Of a DNA stretch of 64,000 bases, positions 43,627 to 51,440 are shown one piece after another (position 1 is the stretch's first letter; each line of letters starts with the position of its first letter). Origin of the DNA: Coriobacteriaceae bacterium AF45-21 (GTDB lineage: Bacteria > Actinomycetota > Coriobacteriia > Coriobacteriales > Coriobacteriaceae); assembly GCA_027682925.1 (NCBI GenBank), contig JAQCYU010000001.1, positions 62,001 through 126,000 on the forward strand, in the 5' to 3' direction. Below the pieces are notes generated by a model that searched no databases, was not told the origin of the DNA, and worked only from the letters and a program-made list of their open reading frames with translations. Position numbers and translations under genes: made by a program.

Positions 43627-44640
43627 ATGGCATATCCCGTATTTGACCTACACTGCGACACCGCCGACCGAATCGGCTGGGCCACGCTCGATCTCGACCT
43701 GCGCTTTACCGCCGGCACCGACGGTTATTTCCCCGGCGACGAAACGCATCCGCAAGATTTCGACCTCATCGAGGGCAACGCCTGCGCCATCTCGCTCGCA
43801 AAGATCGGCAACACGCCGTGGGCACAGTGCTTCGCCACGTTTGTCCCCGACGAGATTCCCACCGCCCACGCCGCGCGCTTCCAGGCGCAAATCATGGCGC
43901 ATATGAGCGGCCAGGCCATGCTCAACCACGACAGTATGGTCAACGTGCGCAGCGCCGCAGACATTCGCCCCGCGCTCAAGGACGGCAAGGTCGCTTGCAT
44001 CCACACCATCGAAAACGCCACGTTCTTTGCCGAGGACCCCGCGCTGATCGAAGTGCTTAAGAATTTGGGCGTACTCATGTCATCACTCAGCTGGAACGCG
44101 CAGGGACCGCTCGCGAGCGGACACGATACCCACGCCGGCCTCACCGCCGCCGGCATCGAGGCACTTACGCAGATGGAGCACGCCGGCATGGTACTCGACG
44201 TCTCCCACCTCAACGATGAGTGCTTTGACGAGGTTGTCACCCACGCCACGCGCCCCTTCGTCGCCAGCCACTCCAACTCCCGTGCGGTTTGCGGCGTCAA
44301 GCGCAACCTTACCGACGACCAGTTCCGCACCATTCGCGACATGGGTGGCATCGTCGGCCTCAACTACTGCAGCGAGTTCCTTTCCAACGACGCAACCGAC
44401 AAGACCGCCGCAGACGTCACCTTCGACCAGCTGGCGGCACATATCGAGCACTGGCTCGACCTGGGCGGCGAGGACGTCATCGCGCTCGGCGGCGACTGGG
44501 ACGGCGCCACGGTGCCCGCTTTCCTCTCCGATGCCAGCAAGATGCCCGAGTTCCAGAACATGCTTTCCAAGCATTTTGGCAAGACCGTGATGCAAAAGCT
44601 CTGCAGCGACAACGCGCTTGCCTTCTTCGAGCGTTATTAA
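43627..44640 (+). CDS. Membrane dipeptidase-family (M19) metallopeptidase
   Basis: Zn-dependent dipeptidase of the renal dipeptidase family, 337 residues. The N-terminal metal motif is PVFDLHCDTADRIGW (HxD). The bridging Glu is in VACIHTIENATFF, and the His ligands are in MVLDVSHLNDECFDEV and FVASHSNSRAVCGVKRNL. The C-terminal IALGGDWDGATVP holds the catalytic Asp. All ligands are present. ATG 43627 has CCGGAGG upstream. It appears to be a single-gene unit; a GC-rich hairpin follows. Confidence 0.9.
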   Translation: MAYPVFDLHCDTADRIGWATLDLDLRFTAGTDGYFPGDETHPQDFDLIEGNACAISLAKIGNTPWAQCFATFVPDEIPTAHAARFQAQIMAHMSGQAMLNHDSMVNVRSAADIRPALKDGKVACIHTIENATFFAEDPALIEVLKNLGVLMSSLSWNAQGPLASGHDTHAGLTAAGIEALTQMEHAGMVLDVSHLNDECFDEVVTHATRPFVASHSNSRAVCGVKRNLTDDQFRTIRDMGGIVGLNYCSEFLSNDATDKTAADVTFDQLAAHIEHWLDLGGEDVIALGGDWDGATVPAFLSDASKMPEFQNMLSKHFGKTVMQKLCSDNALAFFERY

Positions 44641-44657
44641 TTTCACATCCCTTGAGC

Positions 44658-44691
44658 GGGCCGGCATGCCGAACGGTCGACATGCCGGCCC
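44658..44691 (+). terminator. GC-rich hairpin after the dipeptidase gene
   Basis: A perfect 11-bp stem (44658-44668 with 44681-44691) with a 12-nt loop and no T tract. The YgjP gene follows on the same strand. Confidence 0.5.
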
Positions 44692-44713
44692 GTCCCCAAT
44701 CTGAGGACCGCTT

Positions 44714-45490
44714 TTGACGCAGCAGTTTACGATTTCCGTATCCCGACCGGATGGGACGCCCATCCCCGTCGTCGTTACCAAAAAGCGCGTCAAGAACTTC
44801 AACCTACGCGTCACATCGAGCGGTGAAGTCCACGCCAGCGCACCGCTCGGCGCCAGCCGCGAGCGTATCGAAGCGTTTGTGAAGCGTAACAGCGCCTGGA
44901 TTATCAGCCGACTTGCCCAGCGCGAGCAACGTCAGGCGACGGCACGAGAGCCGCTCAGCCCCTCGTCCATCATTGCGCTTTGGGGCAAGCCCATCACGGT
45001 ACAGGATGCACTCGATCACAACTTTGCATCACCCGCGCCGCGACCCAAACAGGCTACCTTTGCAAGTTTTATGGGCACCGATGAATCGAACGAAGGCCCA
45101 CAGGCCAAACGGCACACAATCCTCGATGGCCTAACGTCCGATGAGCTCCAAGCCCGCATCGACCAGCTCTATACATCCGAGGTCACCACGGCGCTGGGCG
45201 ATATGGTGCACGCATACGAAATCGCAATGGGTGTCGCCGTTTTCCGCGTTTCCGTGCGCGGCATGAAAACGCGTTGGGGCTCCTGCACGCCCAAATCCGG
45301 TGCCGTTCGCATCGCACGAGAACTTGCCGCCTACCCCGTCGAATGCCTCGACATGGTTGTCGCCCACGAGCTTGTCCACTTGCTCGAGCCAAGCCACAGT
45401 CAGCGGTTTCACGCCCTGCTCGACACGTACTGCCCCAACAATAGAGCACTGTCCCAGCGGCTCAAGCAACCACCCATAGAGACGTATTAG
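44714..45490 (+). CDS. YgjP/DUF45-type M48-like metallopeptidase
   Basis: Putative zinc protease of the YgjP family (PF01863), 258 residues. The zinc motif HExxH is in DMVVAHELVHLLEPSHSQRFH, and the second half of the site is the downstream SHSQRFHALL His. The N terminus RVKNFNLRVTSSGEVHASAPLG and the middle FRVSVRGMKTRWGSCTPKSG are the diagnostic family segments. The TTG start at 44714 has TGAGGA upstream. The biological substrate is unknown. Confidence 0.85.
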   Translation: MTQQFTISVSRPDGTPIPVVVTKKRVKNFNLRVTSSGEVHASAPLGASRERIEAFVKRNSAWIISRLAQREQRQATAREPLSPSSIIALWGKPITVQDALDHNFASPAPRPKQATFASFMGTDESNEGPQAKRHTILDGLTSDELQARIDQLYTSEVTTALGDMVHAYEIAMGVAVFRVSVRGMKTRWGSCTPKSGAVRIARELAAYPVECLDMVVAHELVHLLEPSHSQRFHALLDTYCPNNRALSQRLKQPPIETY

Positions 45491-45496
45491 AACCGG

Positions 45497-45982
45497 TTAG
45501 CGCACGCGCTCGATCTCGACACCGCAGCTTGCCAGGGGAAGACCGACGGGCGCCCAAGGCTTATCGAGCTTAACACGCACGCCAAACAGCAGGGGGTAGC
45601 GACGCAGCAGCATCTGGGCCACACCCTCGGCTGCAGCCTCGATAAGCTTAAACGTGTGCTCGCGCAGATAGCTATCGACATCGTGGCACACCGTGCCATA
45701 GTCAATCGAGGCGTCCAGGTTATCGTGCTCCCCCGCTGCACGCAGGTCGGCATAGAGCACCAGGGACACGATGAACTTCTGGCCCAGCACATTCTCTTCG
45801 GGATACACGCCGTGGTTGGCAAAGACCTCGAGACCGTCGATAGTAATGCGATCGGCATGGCGAAGATCGTCATGGCTCACGTGGGGCACCGCCGTTGCGG
45901 TGGATATTTCGCCCCTTCCACGGCGAGCGAGCTCGGCGCCTTCAGTCCTGGTTGCATTCTCGGGCAGTTTCTTGTTACTCAT
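45497..45982 (-). CDS. folB: Dihydroneopterin aldolase with N-terminal extension
   Basis: Converts 7,8-dihydroneopterin to 6-hydroxymethyl-dihydropterin in folate synthesis. The FolB core starts near residue 43: ADRITIDGLEVFANHGVYPEEN, followed by LGQKFIVSLVLYADLRAAGE, DNLDASIDYGTVCHDVDSYL, TFKLIEAAAEGVAQMLL and VRVKLDKPWAPVGLP. The catalytic Glu/Lys positions are intact. About 42 extra residues precede the core, but ATG 45982 has a clear AAGGAG, so I keep them. It is the last gene of the folE-HD-folB operon. Confidence 0.9.
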   Translation of the reverse strand: MSNKKLPENATRTEGAELARRGRGEISTATAVPHVSHDDLRHADRITIDGLEVFANHGVYPEENVLGQKFIVSLVLYADLRAAGEHDNLDASIDYGTVCHDVDSYLREHTFKLIEAAAEGVAQMLLRRYPLLFGVRVKLDKPWAPVGLPLASCGVEIERVR

Positions 45983-46024
45983 CGCGATCGTCTCCTTCGT
46001 TTAGAACCCCGACCGCGCAACTAA

Positions 46025-46606
46025 CTACACGCGAATCGACAGGTTCTTTTTATCGTCGCTCCAGTTGCAAGCATTGCGCGCGGGGCATGCAAAGCAGGCG
46101 CGCGAGGCCTTGTCGGCCGCATAGAGCAGACGCTCAAGCGGTTGGCTGTTCACGCGCAGCTTTCGATGGCCCAGAATGGCCGTCTTAATGGCTGCGGCAT
46201 CGGCCGGCTCAAACGCCACGTCATCGGGCATGCCGTCGAGAATCGCATCAGCGACGCGTTCGCTTGCAACATCATGGGATATACCCGATTCGTACTGTTC
46301 ATCTTTGCCGATATCGTGAAGAAGTGCCGTGGCGTAGATGACCTCGCGGTCAAACTCGAGCTGTTCCTCGAGATTCTTGATCCACATAATGCGAGCGACA
46401 TCCAGCAGGTGGTCAATACCGTGGCGGCAGAAGATGCGCCCCGATTCCAACTGTGCAATGTTGCCCAGGTGCCGCCGGAACAGCCCGTTGGCACAAATGT
46501 AATCAATGCGAGGCATGGCGCCAAAGGGAGTCAGGCCCGAAGCCATAAAGCCGCGACGCGGCGTCCCCTCATCGGTCTTCGATGTAAAGTCGTTGACGAC
46601 TCTCAT
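46025..46606 (-). CDS. HD-domain phosphohydrolase with Cys-rich tail, in folate operon
   Basis: Metal-dependent phosphohydrolase of 193 residues. The HD signature is spread over GRIFCRHGIDHLLDVARIMW, YATALLHDIGKDEQYESGIS and ILGHRKLRVNSQPLERLLYAADK. The C terminus carries four Cys in ASRACFACPARNACNWS, a possible zinc or Fe-S site. It starts 2 nt after folE and precedes folB. Its place between GTP cyclohydrolase and aldolase raises the possibility that it removes phosphate from dihydroneopterin triphosphate, a step without a fixed gene in many bacteria. That is inference. Confidence 0.75.
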   Translation of the reverse strand: MRVVNDFTSKTDEGTPRRGFMASGLTPFGAMPRIDYICANGLFRRHLGNIAQLESGRIFCRHGIDHLLDVARIMWIKNLEEQLEFDREVIYATALLHDIGKDEQYESGISHDVASERVADAILDGMPDDVAFEPADAAAIKTAILGHRKLRVNSQPLERLLYAADKASRACFACPARNACNWSDDKKNLSIRV

Positions 46607-46608
46607 GG

Positions 46609-47165
46609 TTAGCGGCCCAGCATCCTAAAGAACCGCTCCTCGAGCGCTGGATTGGTCTCAAAGACGCCGCGGCGAGCGAGCGTCACGGTCTTGGTGCCGG
46701 GCTTTTGCACGCCACGCATCGTCATGCACATATGCTCGGCCTCCATCAACACAATCGCTCCCTGGGGAGCAAGATACTCCATGAGGCATCGGCAACCTGT
46801 GCACACAGCTGCTCCTGCAGCTGCAGACGACGGGCATAGACCTCAACCGTGCGGGCAAGCTTAGACAGACCTGCCACGCGACCGTTAGGGATATAGCCAA
46901 TCGCAGCCTTGCCATAAAACGGCAGCAGATGATGTTCACACAGCGAGTAGAATGTGATGTCGCGCTCGATAACCAAATCGTTCGAAGCGACGGCAAAAGT
47001 TTTGGACAGGTGCTCCTCGGCACTCTGGTCCATACCGCCGGCAATCTCGCCATACATACGGGCGACGCGCGCCGGCGTCTCCAGCAGGCCCTCGCGAGTT
47101 GGGTCCTCGCCTATACCTTCAAGTAGCAGCTTAATGGCAGTCTCGACTTTTTCCTGATCGACCAT
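46609..47165 (-). CDS. folE: GTP cyclohydrolase I (apparent frameshift near 46785)
   Basis: First enzyme of folate synthesis, turning GTP into dihydroneopterin triphosphate. [21 protein letters not shown], the zinc site [21 protein letters not shown] (Cys, His, His) and [20 protein letters not shown] are in the first part. [20 protein letters not shown] with the third zinc Cys is in the second. The frame breaks at GCCTCATGG; one added C gives [20 protein letters not shown] and 185 residues, as expected. The upstream end faces nrdG; the promoter was not resolved. Confidence 0.9.
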
Positions 47166-47232
47166 CTGGGCCTCACTTTTTTCGATTTCGCGTTCGCGCT
47201 ATGGTACCACGCCCTCCGGCATCGGCCACAAG

Positions 47233-47814
47233 CTACATAGTATGGGTCGAATAGACCGGATCGTCCCGCCAAAGCTCCACGGCGTCGCAAAGCGCAACGT
47301 TCTCGCGCTCGGCACGGGCACGCGTGGCGTTCATATCGATTACGCGCTGATTGCTCGAGCCCCTAAAGCGCAACGAGATATCGTACAGATCCTGAACGAA
47401 CGGACCGTCCACCAACATATCGAGACAGGCGAGAATGCGGTCTGTCACCTCGGTATGGTGACGACCGCCCGGCATAAGCTCCTCGAGTACGTCGCCGGTA
47501 AAGCACCAAATGGTCTTCCCCGACCCCACAGGATAAGCGGCACGAACACGCTCAATAAAATCAACGAGCCCCGCCTGGTTCTCGGGTTCCATAGGCTCCC
47601 CGCCCAGAATCGTCAGGCCATCGATAAAGGGATGGTCGAGACTCTCGATAATCTTATTCTCGACGGCACGATCGAACGGTTCGCCCGCGGCAAAGTCCCA
47701 CGCGACGGAGTTGAAGCAATTCTTGCACCCACGACGGCACCCGCTCACAAACAGAGAAGTACGAACGCCTTCCCCATCAGCAATGTCGAAATACTTAATG
47801 TTCGCGTAGTTCAT
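47233..47814 (-). CDS. nrdG: Anaerobic ribonucleoside-triphosphate reductase activating protein
   Basis: Radical SAM enzyme that installs the glycyl radical in NrdD, 193 residues. The cluster motif CxxxCxxC is in FVSGCRRGCKNCFNSVAW near residue 22, and the SAM-binding GGEP in GLTILGGEPMEPENQAGLV. ATG 47814 has AGGAAGG at 6 nt and matches the conserved start MNYANIKYFDIADGEGVRT, so upstream codons were dropped. It lies downstream of nrdD on the same strand, but 426 bp of inverted-repeat sequence separates the two. Confidence 0.92.
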   Translation of the reverse strand: MNYANIKYFDIADGEGVRTSLFVSGCRRGCKNCFNSVAWDFAAGEPFDRAVENKIIESLDHPFIDGLTILGGEPMEPENQAGLVDFIERVRAAYPVGSGKTIWCFTGDVLEELMPGGRHHTEVTDRILACLDMLVDGPFVQDLYDISLRFRGSSNQRVIDMNATRARAERENVALCDAVELWRDDPVYSTHTM

Positions 47815-47828
47815 AGGTAACCTTCCTG

Positions 47829-47914
47829 GGGGTCTGGAGTATATCATCCCGTCCTCAGACATTCTCGGCCTTCGGCCTGCGAAACTGCGGGCGGAACGAT
47901 ATACTCCAGACCCC
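47829..47914. repeat. Nested inverted-repeat element 3 (before nrdG)
   Basis: Perfect 17-nt arms (47829-47845 and 47898-47914) enclose GTCCTCAGACAT (47851-47862), a small inner dyad GGCC-TTC-GGCC, and GCGGAAC abutting the right arm. The boxes resemble those in the elements at 57564 and 57870. The right arm of the RNA ends 15 nt before the nrdG start. Confidence 0.75.
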
Positions 47915-48091
47915 TCGCGAGCGATACTCAATGAACGTAGCGAACATCGAGTATAGGGTTCGAGGTCTAATAAAAACTTTGTTGCAGCTCAACCGCCATC
48001 GCAAGCAAAGCGTTGTTGCAAGTCAACTCATTTCCGCTAAGAACTTCGAGGAGTGAGCAGACCGCGAGCTGCATCTCCGCTACGTCAACTT
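47915..48091. other. Spacer between two inverted-repeat elements
   Basis: No gene. A further dyad (ATACTC near 47930 with GAGTAT near 47950) and two similar stretches, TTGTTGCAGCTCAAC and TTGTTGCAAGTCAAC, are visible. Confidence 0.4.
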
Positions 48092-48229
48092 GGCCGCCCC
48101 GTAGCGAGGCCCCGGACCTTTGCTCGATATGAGTTCCGCACGAACAGGAGGCGCCAGTGGCGCCTCCGTCGTGAGCCAGGACTGTCCGAAATAGCGAGTA
48201 AAGGTCCGGGGCCTCGCTACGGGGCGGCC
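48092..48229. repeat. Nested inverted-repeat element 4 (after nrdD)
   Basis: Arms of 35 nt (48092-48126 and 48195-48229) with one mismatch. An inner 9-bp palindrome GGAGGCGCC-AGT-GGCGCCTCC (48147-48167) sits between them. GTTCCGCA and TGTCCGA in the spacers are relatives of the boxes in the other elements, in reverse orientation. The outer edge is 11 nt after the nrdD stop. Confidence 0.78.
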
Positions 48230-48240
48230 TGGGATGGTTA

Positions 48241-50463
48241 TTAGAGATGCAGCACGCGGTCGCGGATCTCCTCGGTTCGACCCTGGTTCCAGAACTGGGT
48301 ACCGATGTAGCCGCACGTACGACGAGCGACATTCATCTTCTCCTGGTCGCGGTTGCCGCAGTTGGGGCACTCCCACACCAGCTTGCCATCGTCCTCGACA
48401 ATCTTAATCTCGCCGTCGTAGCCGCACACCTGGCAGTAATCGCTCTTGGTGTTGAGCTCGGCGTACATGATGTTGTCGTAGATGTACTGCATCACGCGAA
48501 TGACAGCCTTGAGGTTGTCCTGCATGTTGGGAACCTCGACGTAGGAGATGGCACCGCCCGGCGAAAGCTGCTGGAACATACCCTCGAACTTGAGCTTGTC
48601 GAATGCGTCGATCTCCTCGGACACGTGGACGTGGTAGCTGTTGGTGATGTAGCCCTTGTCCGTCACGCCCGGGATAATGCCAAAACGGCGCTGCAGGCAC
48701 TTGGCGAACTTGTAGGTCGTCGACTCCAACGGCGTGCCGTACAGCGAGAAATCGATGTCGCTTGCAGCCTTCCACTCCGCGCACCTGTCGTTCATGCGCT
48801 GCATGACGGCCATGGCAAAGGGCGTGCCCTCCTTCTCGGTGTGGCTGTGGCCCGTCATGTACTTGACGCACTCATACAGGCCGGCATAACCCAGACTAAT
48901 GGTGGAGTAACCGCCCACGAGCAGCTTGTCGATCGTCTCGCCCTTCTTCAGGCGGGCGAGGGCACCGTACTGCCAAAGAATCGGTGCGGCATCCGAAAGC
49001 GTACCCATCAGACGCTCATGACGGCACAGCAGGGCGCGGTGGCACAGCTCAAGGCGCTCGTCGAAGATCTTCCAGAACTTATCCATGTCCTGATGCGAGC
49101 TCAGCGCGACATCGGGCAGGTTGATGGTCACAACGCCCTGGTTAAAGCGACCGTAGTACTTGGGCTTGTTCGGGTCATAGTTCAGCGCGTTGGCCACGTT
49201 GTTAAATCCGTTACCGGAGCGGTCGGGCGTCAGGAAGCTGCGGCAACCCATGCAGGTATAGCAGTCGCCGTTGCCCGCGGTCTCGCCCTTCGACAGCTTG
49301 AGCTCGCGCATCTTCTTCTCGGAGATGTAGTCGGGCACCATGCGCTTGGCGGTGCACTTAGCAGCCAGCTGGGTCAGGTAGAAGTACGGGGAATTCTCGT
49401 GAACGTTATCGTCCTCGAGCACGTAGATGAGCTTGGGGAACGCCGGGGTGATCCACACGCCGGCTTCGTTCTTAACGCCCTCATAGCGCTGACGAAGCGT
49501 CTCCTCCACAATCATGGCAAGGTCGTGCTTCTCCTGGGGCGTACGGGCCTCATTGAGATACATAAAGACCGTCACGAACGGCGCCTGGCCATTCGTGGTC
49601 ATAAGGGTCACGACCTGATACTGAATCGTCTGAACGCCGCGACGGATCTCGTCACGCAGGCGGTCCTCAACAACCTCGCGGACCTTTTCGGGAGATGCGG
49701 AAACGCCAAGCTCCTCGAGCTCGCGGGCGACCTCGCCGCGAATCTTTTGACGGCTCACCTCGACGAACGGGGCAAGATGGGTCAGCGAAATAGACTGGCC
49801 GCCGTACTGGGAAGAAGCAACCTGGGCGATAATCTGCGTCGCGATGTTGCAGGCAGTCGAGAAGCTATGCGGCTTCTCGATCAGCGTGCCCGAGATAACG
49901 GTGCCGTTCTGGAGCATATCCTCCAGGTTCACCAGGTCGCAGTTATGCATGTGCTGGGCAAAGTAGTCGGAATCGTGGAAGTGGATCAGGCCCTCGTTGT
50001 GGGCATCCACGATCTCCTGGGGCAGCAGCACGCGCTGAGTCAGGTCCTTGGAAATCTCGCCGGCCATGTAGTCGCGCTGAACGGAGTTGACGGTCGGGTT
50101 CTTGTTAGAGTTCTCCTGCTTGACCTCTTCGTTATTGCACTCGATCAACGACAGGATCTTGTCATCGGTCGTGTTCTTCTGGCGCTTCAGGCTCTGAACA
50201 TAGCGATAGATGATGTAGTGGCGGGCGACCTCGTAGCAGTCGAGACGCATGATCTCGTCCTCGACCAAATCCTGGATCTCCTCGACCGAAACGGTGTGGC
50301 CCGCGTTCTCGCATGCCTCGGCGACGTTTTGCGCCGCATAAACCACCTGGCGGTCGGTTAGACGAGAGCTCTCCTCGACCTCCAAGTTTGCGGCGCGAAT
50401 CGCATTGACGATCTTATCGATGTCAAAGACAACCTCGGTGCCGCTGCGCTTGATGATCTTCAT
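48241..50463 (-). CDS. nrdD: Anaerobic ribonucleoside-triphosphate reductase
   Basis: Class III ribonucleotide reductase, 740 residues, making dNTPs without oxygen. The N-terminal ATP-cone begins MKIIKRSGTEVVFDIDKIVN. The catalytic barrel includes HNCDLVNLEDMLQNGT, GNGDCYTCMGCRSFLTPDRSG and FGIIPGVTDKGYITNSYHV. The C-terminal zinc site is CQVCGYDG and CPNCGN, and the glycyl radical lies in VARRTCGYIGTQFWNQGR. All are intact and there is no frameshift. ATG 50463 is chosen to fit the conserved start. NrdR boxes overlap the promoter upstream. Confidence 0.95.
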   Translation of the reverse strand: MKIIKRSGTEVVFDIDKIVNAIRAANLEVEESSRLTDRQVVYAAQNVAEACENAGHTVSVEEIQDLVEDEIMRLDCYEVARHYIIYRYVQSLKRQKNTTDDKILSLIECNNEEVKQENSNKNPTVNSVQRDYMAGEISKDLTQRVLLPQEIVDAHNEGLIHFHDSDYFAQHMHNCDLVNLEDMLQNGTVISGTLIEKPHSFSTACNIATQIIAQVASSQYGGQSISLTHLAPFVEVSRQKIRGEVARELEELGVSASPEKVREVVEDRLRDEIRRGVQTIQYQVVTLMTTNGQAPFVTVFMYLNEARTPQEKHDLAMIVEETLRQRYEGVKNEAGVWITPAFPKLIYVLEDDNVHENSPYFYLTQLAAKCTAKRMVPDYISEKKMRELKLSKGETAGNGDCYTCMGCRSFLTPDRSGNGFNNVANALNYDPNKPKYYGRFNQGVVTINLPDVALSSHQDMDKFWKIFDERLELCHRALLCRHERLMGTLSDAAPILWQYGALARLKKGETIDKLLVGGYSTISLGYAGLYECVKYMTGHSHTEKEGTPFAMAVMQRMNDRCAEWKAASDIDFSLYGTPLESTTYKFAKCLQRRFGIIPGVTDKGYITNSYHVHVSEEIDAFDKLKFEGMFQQLSPGGAISYVEVPNMQDNLKAVIRVMQYIYDNIMYAELNTKSDYCQVCGYDGEIKIVEDDGKLVWECPNCGNRDQEKMNVARRTCGYIGTQFWNQGRTEEIRDRVLHL

Positions 50464-50688
50464 CCTCTTGCCTCTTTCGCGTCGTAGTCTCATTGCGCTT
50501 CAGAGCCAAACGATGCCCGGCAGGGCTTGCCCCTGTCTTGCGGCGCCGTCGCGCAATCTGTGTTCTCGATAAACCATAGGTCCTCATGCGGACAATCCTC
50601 GCGGCCGATCAAGCGGCTCAAAGATCTATCCAAATGGGGCAAATAAGGTCCTCGTTCTCTGTCCGCCATCTATCATACGACAAAGAGG

Positions 50689-50736
50689 CATCTATATCCT
50701 GTATTCTTTTTTTAGTTCAAACACAACATATAGTGT
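50689..50736 (-). promoter_or_regulatory. nrdD promoter with paired NrdR boxes
   Basis: ACACAACATATAGTGT (50721-50736) matches the NrdR consensus at 15 of 16 positions. A degenerate partner (50689-50704) lies 32 bp away, the usual three helical turns. The -35 TTGAAC (50715-50720) and -10 TATAGA (50691-50696), 18 bp apart, lie within the two boxes, so NrdR would block transcription. Confidence 0.65.
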
Positions 50737-50739
50737 TTC

Positions 50740-51100
50740 AGCAGGTCAAAGCAATTGGTCATTTTGCAGACGCATTAATTATGAGGGGTTCTTGGCAAGT
50801 CGGTAAAACGTTACCAACACGGCTACCTGCATGGCAGTTATAAAACCCCCTTAGTCAAGCCGCTGACAAATCCTACCAAAACCAAGCCGCTCACGCCAAA
50901 AGAATCCAAAAGATTATGCTTGACCAACATGTTGCGGTCGTGCCTTGCCGAGCCCCATGTAACCGCGGCACGAATCCTTGAAAGATATGTGTATGCAAAC
51001 AGAGAAGATGAGAGTTTTCTCGGATGACTACTGAGAAGCATCCCAGAAGATCAAAAAACTCGAAATTTGGTGACGTATTTGGCGACCCATTTGGCGAGCA
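50740..51100. other. Intergenic stretch without a supported gene
   Basis: Lower GC than the genes around it. A 67-codon open frame (50838-51041, minus) has no ribosome site or similarity that I recognise. Probably the far upstream region of nrdD and the trailer of the tRNA unit. Confidence 0.45.
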
Positions 51101-51135
51101 AAACAAAACAGCCCAGAGGCTAAGCCTCTGGGCTG
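51101..51135 (-). terminator. Terminator of the tRNA-Gly/tRNA-Val unit
   Basis: A perfect 12-bp stem (51109-51120 with 51124-51135), loop TTA, followed on the minus strand by TTTTGTTTTG. Confidence 0.9.
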
Positions 51136-51143
51136 CGAACATT

Positions 51144-51218
51144 TGGTGGGCGTTAGAAGATTTGAACTTCTGACCTCTTCCGTGTCAGGGAAGCGCTCTC
51201 CCCCTGAGCTAAACGCCC
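51144..51218 (-). tRNA. tRNA-Val (anticodon GAC)
   Basis: Cloverleaf of 75 nt including encoded CCA. The acceptor GGGCGTT pairs with AACGCCC, the D-arm has AGCTCAGGGGGAGAGC, the anticodon loop is CTGACAC, and the T-arm contains GTTCAAATC. It lies 3 nt after tRNA-Gly in one transcript. Confidence 0.95.
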
Positions 51219-51221
51219 AAA

Positions 51222-51297
51222 TGGAGCGGACAACGGGGCTCGAACCCGCGACCCCAACCTTGGCAAGGTTGTGCTCTACCAACTGAGCCATGTCCGC
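51222..51297 (-). tRNA. tRNA-Gly (anticodon GCC), copy 1
   Basis: A 76-nt gene with CCA. Acceptor GCGGACA/TGTCCGC, anticodon loop TTGCCAA, T-loop GTTCGAGCC. Identical in sequence to the copies at 53696 and 53920. Confidence 0.96.
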
Positions 51298-51440
51298 TTA
51301 CGAGGATTAATCTTACGTGATACCCGCATCCTATGCAAGAACTTTTTTTTGAAAAGTTTTGCGACGCCCTCTCGAACCTCGCGAAGACATCAGCCACCAC
51401 GGAAAGCGCGAGCAAACGCAAACTCGCCGCAAGAGGCCCC

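Noticed and set aside
48247-50361. 704-codon plus-strand frame opposite nrdD
   Set aside because: Antisense of a fully conserved reductase. The Leu/Val/His-rich reading reflects GC-rich third positions.
50838-51041. 67-codon minus-strand frame near the tRNA-Val terminator
   Set aside because: No ribosome site and no recognisable family; left as intergenic.
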